DNA of 64,000 bases from CAILZL01 sp049840395 (GTDB lineage: Bacteria > Pseudomonadota > Gammaproteobacteria > Steroidobacterales > Steroidobacteraceae): the NCBI GenBank assembly GCA_049840395.1, contig JASGLD010000002.1, positions 186,001 through 250,000 of the forward strand, read 5' to 3'. The first letter of the stretch is position 1; each line of letters opens with the position of its first letter. The notes beneath the pieces are model-generated. The model had not been told where the DNA came from. It did not search any database and saw nothing but the letters and a program-made list of their open reading frames with translations. The position numbers and the translations under genes are program-made. Positions 41,982-48,965 of this stretch are shown one piece after another.

Positions 41982-44797
41982 AGCCTTCAAGTCAGTGGTT
42001 AGCGCTGTGCATCGCCTGTTTGTCGGCCACGGCTGCGATGGCCGCCAAGACCAAGAGCACCGGTACCTTGAAGGATCTCGAAGGCCGCAAGGTGGAGGTT
42101 ACGCCACAGCCGGCCGGCAGTGTGACGCCGGAGCAGGCTGCCGATGCCTATCGTCGCTTCCTGGAATTGCAGAATGCCAGTCCGCAGTTGCGTACCGAAG
42201 CCATGCGTCGCTTGGGCGATTTGAATATTGAGGCCAACGAAAACAACGTTGCCAATGGTGCCGGCGAGGCACAGAGCGCCAAACAGTTAAGCGAGTCGAT
42301 TGAGTTATACGAAGGTCTGCTCAAGGCCTATCCGCAGTACGCCAGCAGCGATGCAGTGCTATACCAGCTATCGCGCGCTTACGAGGCATCGGGTAAACCT
42401 ACGCAGGCATTGAGCGCATTGGATAAGTTGGTGACGCAGTATCCACAGTCGCGTTGGCTGGGCGAGGCGCAATTCCGTCGCGGCGAAATCCTGTTCAGCG
42501 CCAAGCGCTATGCGGATGCGGCACGTGCTTATGCAGCCGTCGTCAAACTGGGTGATGCCAGCGCCTTCCACGATCAAAGCTTGTACAAACAAGGTTGGTC
42601 CTTGTTCAAGCAAGGTCGCAACGATGACAGTGCCGCCAGTTTCCTGACCGAGCTGGATCGGTTGCTGATCAAGCAGAATCAGTTCCGCGACATGAACAGC
42701 TTGTCGCGCGCCGAACGCGAACTGGCCGACGATACCTTGCATGTGCTGGCGGTGATGGCTTCGGACGAAGACGGGCCGAGTAGTTTGACTGCGATGCTCA
42801 ATCGGCATGGCGATCCGGCCTATGCCTATCTCATGTATGCCAGCCTGGGCGATCTCTATCTCGAAAAAGAACGCTATGAGGATGCGGCGCAGGCGTTCAC
42901 GGCCTTTGCCAAGCGCAAGCCGGATGCACGGCAGGCGCCTACTTTGCAGGCACGCGCCATTGAGGCTTATCAAAAAGGTGGCTTTGCCGCGCGCGTATTG
43001 GAAGCCAAGCAGGAATTTGTCGAGCGCTATGCTTTTGACATGGCGTTCTGGAAGAACCGTCAGCGCAGTGATGCACCGGAGGTCGCGGCGCAATTACAAA
43101 GCAATCTACAGGATCTGGCCCAGTACTATCACGCACAGGCCAGCAAGAGTAAGAAAGCCGACGACTACAATGCCGCCACTCGCTGGTATCGCAGCCTGTT
43201 GAATTCCTTCCCCGACGATAAGAGTGCGCCAAACAATCGTTACCTGCTGGCGGAGTTGCTGTTCGATGCCGGTCGGTATGGTGACGCCACCCAGGAATAC
43301 GAACGAACGGCATATGACTATCCGATGCATGCCAAATCTGCAGCAGCGGGTTATGCGGCCTTGGTGGCTTATCAGAAGCAGGAACCCAGTTTGAATGGTG
43401 CGGCACGCACCGCCTGGCATCGCAAGTTTGTCGATAGCGAAGTGATGTTTGCCACCAGCTTCCCGACCGATCCACAGGCAGCACCGGTACTGACCAAATC
43501 TGCCGAAGATTTATTTGCTTTGAATGAGTTCGATCGCACCATCAATGTAGCAAAACAATTGCTGACGCGGCAACCGCCGGCCGATTTGAAGCAGCGACGT
43601 ACCGTCACCACTTTGATGGCGCATTCCTTGTTCGATCGCGCGCGCTATCCGGAAGCTGAGCAGGCGTACTTGAACGTGCGACAACTGCTGGCGAGTAACG
43701 ATCCGGATCTTGCCGCCATCAATGATCGCATTGCGGCTTCCGTCTACAAGCAGGCTGAGGCCAAACAAAGCGCGGGCAATGCCGAAGGCGCTGTGAATGA
43801 TTTCCTGCGTGTGGTGGCACTGGCTCCTACTTCCAAGATCAGCGCCAATGCGGAGTTCGATGCGGCGACGGCTTTGATCGCGCAGAACAACTGGCCGCGC
43901 GCCATCTCGGTGTTAGAACAATTCCGGCGTGCCCATCCGGGACATGAACTGGAGCCTGATGTCAGTAAGAAGCTGGCTGTGGGTTATCAAGAGACCGGCC
44001 GTAATATGGACGCTGCCGGCGAGTACGAACGTATTGCCGCACGCCGTGAAGAAGGTAACGACATTCGTCGTGCAGCCTTATCGCAAGCTGCCGAGCTGTA
44101 TCTGCAGGTAGCGAACAAGGGCCAGGCCGGCGCTGCGACCAAGGCAGCTGCAGCCTATGCCAACTATGTATCGCAATATCCGCAGCCCTTCGATGCGGCG
44201 TTGGAAGCGCGTCAGCATCTGGCCGACTTGGCTGGTACAGCGAAAGATAGTGCCACGCAGCAACGCTGGTTGAAGGAAGTCATTGCCGTCGACAAGAGTG
44301 CCGGTGCAGCGCGTACCGATCGCAGCAAGTATCTGGCCGCACGCGCCACCTTGATGACGGTGCAGCCCAGCGTGGCTAACTTCAATGCCATCAAGTTGAG
44401 TTCGCCGTTGGCCAAATCGTTGAAGTTGAAACGTACTGCGATGGAAGAGGCCTTGGCGGTGTATAGCCAGGCGCTGGATTACAAGGTGGCGGAAGTGACC
44501 ACCGAAGCGACCTTCGGTATCGCTGAGCTTTATCGACAGATGGGCGCCGACATGATTGCTTCCGAGCGCCCCAAGAATCTGGATGCGGATGCCTTGGAGC
44601 AATACAACGTGTTGCTTGAGGAGCAGGCCTTTCCATTCGAAGAGAAGGCCATCAGCCTGCATCAAAGTAATGTGCAGCGCGCAGGCAGTGGCCTTTACGA
44701 CGAATGGGTGAAGAAGAGCTACGCAGTGCTAGCCAAGTTAGTGCCTGCTCGCTATGCCAAGAACGAACTCAGCGAAGACTATGTGGGTACTCTCTAA
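41978..44797 (+). CDS. Large periplasmic TPR protein (second) of the envelope cluster
   Basis: This 939-residue protein has a signal peptide (WLALCIACLSATAAMA). Some fifteen or more TPR units span nearly its whole length, for example LYQLSRAYEASGKPTQALSA, QFRRGEILFSAKRYADAARA, LYASLGDLYLEKERYEDAAQ-like repeats, LAELLFDAGRYGDATQEYE, and AVGYQETGRNMDAAGEYERI. It has no enzymatic motif. It overlaps the previous gene by four bases and shares one base (TAATG) with the next, so the whole block is translationally coupled. It probably forms a long alpha-solenoid in the periplasm. Confidence 0.87.
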   Translation: MKPSSQWLALCIACLSATAAMAAKTKSTGTLKDLEGRKVEVTPQPAGSVTPEQAADAYRRFLELQNASPQLRTEAMRRLGDLNIEANENNVANGAGEAQSAKQLSESIELYEGLLKAYPQYASSDAVLYQLSRAYEASGKPTQALSALDKLVTQYPQSRWLGEAQFRRGEILFSAKRYADAARAYAAVVKLGDASAFHDQSLYKQGWSLFKQGRNDDSAASFLTELDRLLIKQNQFRDMNSLSRAERELADDTLHVLAVMASDEDGPSSLTAMLNRHGDPAYAYLMYASLGDLYLEKERYEDAAQAFTAFAKRKPDARQAPTLQARAIEAYQKGGFAARVLEAKQEFVERYAFDMAFWKNRQRSDAPEVAAQLQSNLQDLAQYYHAQASKSKKADDYNAATRWYRSLLNSFPDDKSAPNNRYLLAELLFDAGRYGDATQEYERTAYDYPMHAKSAAAGYAALVAYQKQEPSLNGAARTAWHRKFVDSEVMFATSFPTDPQAAPVLTKSAEDLFALNEFDRTINVAKQLLTRQPPADLKQRRTVTTLMAHSLFDRARYPEAEQAYLNVRQLLASNDPDLAAINDRIAASVYKQAEAKQSAGNAEGAVNDFLRVVALAPTSKISANAEFDAATALIAQNNWPRAISVLEQFRRAHPGHELEPDVSKKLAVGYQETGRNMDAAGEYERIAARREEGNDIRRAALSQAAELYLQVANKGQAGAATKAAAAYANYVSQYPQPFDAALEARQHLADLAGTAKDSATQQRWLKEVIAVDKSAGAARTDRSKYLAARATLMTVQPSVANFNAIKLSSPLAKSLKLKRTAMEEALAVYSQALDYKVAEVTTEATFGIAELYRQMGADMIASERPKNLDADALEQYNVLLEEQAFPFEEKAISLHQSNVQRAGSGLYDEWVKKSYAVLAKLVPARYAKNELSEDYVGTL

Positions 44798-45492
44798 TGA
44801 GTCTTCGTGATCTATACCTGTCATGTTTCGGTCGCGCTAAACGGCAATGCCTACTGTCGCTGGCTGTATTGCTAAGTGCCTGCGCCACTGCACCGAAGAA
44901 CGAACCGCCGGTCGCCGTTCCTGAGAATGTGGTGACAACGCCTGCAACCACTGCGTCGACCGCGGCTGCACCTGAACTTCCTGCTGAAGCACAGCAACAA
45001 TTTGACAAAGCCTTGAGCCTGCTCAAGGCGGGGCAGGGCACCGCTGCGGCCCAACAGTTACAGCAATTGGCTAGTACCTATCCCACCGCTACCGGGCCAC
45101 TGATCAATCTCGGCTTGATCGAACTCAAGGCCGGCCGTCACGAACAGGCTGCGACATTTTTCAAGAGCGCCTTGCAGCGCGATGCCAAGTCTGTGGCTGC
45201 CAACAATTACCTGGGTGTGAGTTATCGCAATCTCGGCCGTTTTCAGGATGCGGAAGCCGCGTATCAAGCCGCCATCGCTGCCGACGATACCTATGCCGCA
45301 GCCCATTTGAATTTGGGAATATTGTATGACCTGTATCTGCAGAAACCCGAGCAGGCCTTGAGCGAATATCAGCGCTATCAAAGCCTGCAGGCTCAACCGG
45401 ATGCCAAGGCGGCGAACTGGATCAAGGAACTGACCGCCCGGGTGAATGCGGATAAGAAAGCCAAGTCCGCCGCAGGTGGAGCAACGCCATGA
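44797..45492 (+). CDS. TPR lipoprotein of the envelope cluster
   Basis: This 231-residue lipoprotein has a lipobox LLSAC within LLSLAVLLSACATAP. A Pro/Thr/Ala linker (about 35-65) follows, then three to four TPRs (FDKALSLLKAGQGTAAAQQL, LINLGLIELKAGRHEQAAT, NNYLGVSYRNLGRFQDAEAA, HLNLGILYDLYLQKPEQAL). The N-terminus is set by the ATG overlapping the preceding TAA. It resembles PilF/AglT-type TPR lipoproteins that help assemble outer-membrane components. It ends with a four-base overlap into the next gene. Confidence 0.87.
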   Translation: MSLRDLYLSCFGRAKRQCLLSLAVLLSACATAPKNEPPVAVPENVVTTPATTASTAAAPELPAEAQQQFDKALSLLKAGQGTAAAQQLQQLASTYPTATGPLINLGLIELKAGRHEQAATFFKSALQRDAKSVAANNYLGVSYRNLGRFQDAEAAYQAAIAADDTYAAAHLNLGILYDLYLQKPEQALSEYQRYQSLQAQPDAKAANWIKELTARVNADKKAKSAAGGATP

Positions 45493-45920
45493 CGATGCGC
45501 AAGTTCATGATCGACGGATTGCTTCTGGCTGTGTTGCCGATATGCGCGGGTAGTGTACTGGCCGCCGATGCGCAACCTACTGCTGCAAAATCGACAAGCG
45601 CTGCGGCTCAATCTGCTCAGCCTGCCAGCAAACAAGCTACGCCTGCGGCAAATAGTAATGATCAATTGACGCTTGATGCTACCTTGGTGACCGGCAACCG
45701 CGAACTCCCCAAAGTGATGTACATCGTGCCTTGGAAAAAGGCCGAGTTGAGTAATTTGCCGGGGCAGCCATTCAATACCCTGATCGATGAAACCTTGGCG
45801 CCGGTGGACCGTGAAGTGTTCCGGCGCGAGGTCGATTACTACCAGGTGATTGCCGATAAGGACCGCACTACCGATCAATCATCAGGTAAGCCAGCGACGC
45901 CAGCTGCCGACAGAAAATGA
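45489..45920 (+). CDS. Small exported protein of the envelope cluster
   Basis: This 143-residue protein has a signal peptide (IDGLLLAVLPICAGSVLA), an Ala/Ser/Gln low-complexity linker (about 27-55) and a compact conserved-looking domain: LDATLVTGNRELPKVMYIVP, WKKAELSNLPGQPFNTLIDE and PVDREVFRREVDYYQVI. No family is recognised with confidence. Four-base overlap with the TPR lipoprotein argues for a shared function. 140 bases separate it from the ExbB gene. Confidence 0.72.
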   Translation: MTMRKFMIDGLLLAVLPICAGSVLAADAQPTAAKSTSAAAQSAQPASKQATPAANSNDQLTLDATLVTGNRELPKVMYIVPWKKAELSNLPGQPFNTLIDETLAPVDREVFRREVDYYQVIADKDRTTDQSSGKPATPAADRK

Positions 45921-46060
45921 TCGCTGTCTGGCAGCAGGATGAGAGCTGCGTCGTGGATTGCATTTATTGCTTTGTCAGAATCAGTTTTATTAGATCAAGC
46001 TTATCCATAGTCAGCTTGGTAAGAATCCATGGCCGCGCTAGCGGCAGTTGAGGTGTCACC

Positions 46061-46765
46061 GTGGGCGAGTTGTACAGCTTCATAGTCAATTTTTTCAAGA
46101 ACGGCGGATTCTTTCTCTATCCGTTGGCGCTGATCTTCGTGATCGGCGTTTCCATTGCGATCGAACGCTTCATGTTTCTTACTGTAGAAACGCAGCGCAA
46201 CCGTAGCCTGTGGAACGAGCTGGTGCCGCATTTAAGCACTGGCAATTTCAAGCAGGTGCTGGCGCTGACATCCAAATCCAAGGCATCCATTGCCACGGTA
46301 CTTAACTATGGCATCGCGCGTCTGTCCCAGGCGCGGCGACGTGACGATGTGGAAAAGGCCATGGACGAAAGCATGCTGGAAATTATTCCGCGCATCGAAA
46401 AGCGCACCCACTATCTCGGCGCCATGGCCAACATCGGCATGTTGACCGGTCTGCTGGGCACGGTGATTGGTTTGATCTCCGCCTTCAGCGCCATTGCCAA
46501 TGCCAATCCCGCAGAAAAGGCCAGCTTGTTGGCGGCCAGTATCTCGGTGGCAATGAATAACACGGCTTCCGGTTTGCTATGCGCCATCACGCTGCTGGTT
46601 AGCCATATGTTCCTGGAAGCCAAGACCACCAAGCTGATCGACAGTCTGGAAATCGCTTCGGTGAAATTCTTGAACTCGGTGGTGGAGCGTCGCGGCGATG
46701 CGGAAGGCGATGCGCCGGCCGCGCGTGCGGCTGCTCCCAATGCGCCAGCACGTGGGATGGCCTGA
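46061..46765 (+). CDS. MotA/TolQ/ExbB proton-channel family protein
   Basis: This 234-residue inner-membrane protein has three helices: the first at about 12-35 (FFLYPLALIFVIGVSIAIE), and the channel pair GMLTGLLGTVIGLISAFSAI and LAASISVAMNNTASGLLCA, with the conserved threonine and glycine positions of TolQ/ExbB. GTG 46061 has GAGG seven bases upstream. With the following two ExbD proteins it should form a proton-motive-force driven motor. It is followed after three bases by the first exbD. Confidence 0.92.
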   Translation: MGELYSFIVNFFKNGGFFLYPLALIFVIGVSIAIERFMFLTVETQRNRSLWNELVPHLSTGNFKQVLALTSKSKASIATVLNYGIARLSQARRRDDVEKAMDESMLEIIPRIEKRTHYLGAMANIGMLTGLLGTVIGLISAFSAIANANPAEKASLLAASISVAMNNTASGLLCAITLLVSHMFLEAKTTKLIDSLEIASVKFLNSVVERRGDAEGDAPAARAAAPNAPARGMA

Positions 46766-46768
46766 TCC

Positions 46769-47272
46769 ATGTCCAGCAAGGTGTTTGGTCGCGTCAAGCG
46801 CAATCACCAGCGCGCCCGCGGCAATCACGACCTGAATGTGGTGCCGATGATCGACATGATGATCATCCTGGTGTTCTTTTTGATTTTTTCGGCGGTATTC
46901 ACCCGCACCAGCATTCTTGAATTGAATTTCCCTACGGCACAAACCGCCATTCCCGACCTGCCGCAAGGTCTGCAGTTGGAAGTGGTGGTGCGCAAGACCA
47001 GCATTGAAGTCAGCGACCGTAATACCGGCCTGCTGAAATCATTGCCGAATCTGGCTAATGGTTACGACATTGCCGGCCTGTCCGAATACCTGATGCTGGT
47101 GAAATCCAAGTATCAGGACAAGCAGGACGCCAGCATTCTGTTGGAGCCGGAGATTCCTTACGACACGCTGGTGCAGGTGATGGACTCGGTGCGCGTGTAC
47201 GTGCCCAAGGACAAGTACATCAATCAAGCCGAGTTGTTTCCCGAGGTTTCGGTGGGAGACGCGCCGACATGA
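46769..47272 (+). CDS. ExbD/TolR family protein (first)
   Basis: This 167-residue protein has one membrane helix near the N-terminus with the critical aspartate in NVVPMIDMMIILVFFLIF, and a periplasmic domain ending in the typical VRVYVPKDKYINQA region. The basic N-terminal segment (FGRVKRNHQRARG) is cytoplasmic. It overlaps the second exbD by four bases (ATGA). Two consecutive ExbD proteins with one ExbB match the AglR-AglQ-AglS pattern. Confidence 0.92.
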   Translation: MSSKVFGRVKRNHQRARGNHDLNVVPMIDMMIILVFFLIFSAVFTRTSILELNFPTAQTAIPDLPQGLQLEVVVRKTSIEVSDRNTGLLKSLPNLANGYDIAGLSEYLMLVKSKYQDKQDASILLEPEIPYDTLVQVMDSVRVYVPKDKYINQAELFPEVSVGDAPT

Positions 47273-47754
47273 TTCCCTATCGCTTACGTCAGCATCGCAA
47301 GCGCCAGCATCCCGGCGATAGCCATATGGCATTGGTGCCGTTTATCGACATGCTGACCATCCTGGTGGTGTTCCTGCTGGTGCACACCTCGGATGTGGAC
47401 GTGTTGCCCAATACCAAGAATATTTCCATCCCCTTGTCGATCTCGGCTACCAAACCACGCGAAACCGTAGTGGTGATGATCACCAAGACCGAAGTGCTGG
47501 TGGATGGCCGCTCAGTGGTCAGCTTGGCCGATGTCATTGCCAACAATGGCGAGATAGTTGAGCCTTTGAAACAGGCGCTGACTTCGCAGGCGGATCGCGT
47601 GTTGGCCACGGCAGCACAGGACGATGTGGCGGCACGTGAGGTCACCATCATGGGCGATCGCACTCTGCCTTATAACGTGCTGAAGAAAATCATGACGACC
47701 TGCACACAAGCCAATTACGGCAAGGTGTCGTTGGCCGTGCTTGAGAGAGAGTAG
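47269..47754 (+). CDS. ExbD/TolR family protein (second)
   Basis: This 161-residue protein is a paralogue of the gene before it. It has a basic cytoplasmic start (RLRQHRKRQHPGD), an aspartate-bearing helix (ALVPFIDMLTILVVFLLV) and a periplasmic domain (VVVMITKTEVLVDGRSVV, REVTIMGDRTLPYNVLKKIM). The two ExbD proteins are clearly diverged and probably occupy distinct places in the complex. It is followed after 11 bases by the TonB-like gene. Confidence 0.92.
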   Translation: MIPYRLRQHRKRQHPGDSHMALVPFIDMLTILVVFLLVHTSDVDVLPNTKNISIPLSISATKPRETVVVMITKTEVLVDGRSVVSLADVIANNGEIVEPLKQALTSQADRVLATAAQDDVAAREVTIMGDRTLPYNVLKKIMTTCTQANYGKVSLAVLERE

Positions 47755-47765
47755 GCGGCCTGATC

Positions 47766-48701
47766 ATGTCACTCGCACCTTATTACCGCCAATACGAACT
47801 GCCCTGGTCACCCACGGCTGAAACAGAGCAGCGCTTCCGCAAGGTGGTGCGCAATGCGCTGATCGTGTTTGCGTTGCTGGGTTTATTGATTCCCTTCCTG
47901 CCAACGCCTGAGACGCAGAAATTCAAGACGCCGGCGTTACCGGACCGTGTAGTCAAGTTGGTGCTGGAACAACGTAAGCCACCGCCGCCACCGCCCAAGG
48001 TGGTCGAGCCGGAAAAGACCGTGGAAACGCCCAAGCCGGTGGAGAAGGCCCAGCAGCCCAAGGTCGAGGTCAAGCCACAGCCGGATCGCACCGAACAGGC
48101 ACGCAAGCAGGCCACCAAGGCATTGGCCGTATTCGATGAATTGAATGCTCTGCGTGACAACAGCGCGGCGGATCGCGCGCAGCAGACCCAGACCCTTAGC
48201 AATGCGGTGGCGGCCACTCGCTCGGAACGCAACATGATTACCTCCGCCACCGGCAAGGGCAGCGGCGGTATTAACAACGCCACCTTGAGTCGTGGTTATG
48301 GTGGCAGCACCGGCGAACTGGCCGGCCATAGTACGACGCAGGTGACTACCAGCATCGGCGCCGGCGATCCACGCTCTGAAGTGCAAAGAACCTCGGGCAG
48401 CAAGAAAGGCAAGCGCGATGGCAGCGATGTTGCGCAGGTGATGGACAGCAATAAGAGCGCGATCTTTGCCTTGTACACAAGAGCCTTGCGCGACACCCCG
48501 GATTTGCAGGGCAAGGTAGTCCTGAAGATGGTGATTGCGCCTACCGGCGAAGTAACCAGCTGCGAAGTGGTTTCTTCAGAACTCAACAATCCGGATCTGG
48601 AGCGCAAGCTGGTGGCGCGTATCAAGTTGATCCGTTTCCCGGCGCAGGATGTGGAAGCGCTGACCGTCATTCATCCCATCGAGTTCTTCCCGGCCGGTTA
48701 A
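47766..48701 (+). CDS. TonB-like energy transducer with AgmX/PglI-type C-terminal domain
   Basis: This 311-residue protein has a cytoplasmic N-terminus, one membrane helix (NALIVFALLGLLIPFLP, about 30-47) and a proline/lysine-rich periplasm-spanning stretch (about 68-108, with PPPPPPKVVEPEK). A Gly/Ser/Thr-rich middle follows, and a C-terminal domain (about 225-311) with IFALYTRALRDTPDLQGKVV, KMVIAPTGEVTSCEVVSSEL and the ending TVIHPIEFFPAG. This tail is the one shared by Myxococcus AgmX and PglI (GltJ and GltG). It should couple the ExbB/ExbD motor to the periplasmic TPR proteins. It is the last gene of the cluster. Confidence 0.9.
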   Translation: MSLAPYYRQYELPWSPTAETEQRFRKVVRNALIVFALLGLLIPFLPTPETQKFKTPALPDRVVKLVLEQRKPPPPPPKVVEPEKTVETPKPVEKAQQPKVEVKPQPDRTEQARKQATKALAVFDELNALRDNSAADRAQQTQTLSNAVAATRSERNMITSATGKGSGGINNATLSRGYGGSTGELAGHSTTQVTTSIGAGDPRSEVQRTSGSKKGKRDGSDVAQVMDSNKSAIFALYTRALRDTPDLQGKVVLKMVIAPTGEVTSCEVVSSELNNPDLERKLVARIKLIRFPAQDVEALTVIHPIEFFPAG

Positions 48702-48965
48702 CTGGCTGCGCGTGCGCGGGTCGGCATGCCATCTGCGCGGCAGCCGATCTACCGGAGTTTAGGACGGCTTCTGTTAGACTCTCCGACCCAGCAGGGCAGG
48801 CGGCCTAAAGTCCGATCACGTCATGCGTGCGCAGGCGGGCATTCAGTTGCAAATTGAGACAATTGGATTACCACCTTCGCGGCAATGACGGTGCATGTTG
48901 CATCGGACCGCTTCCAAATCGCCACCCTCGCTAAGCTTTTAAGTTAGCCAGCAAAGCACATAGAT

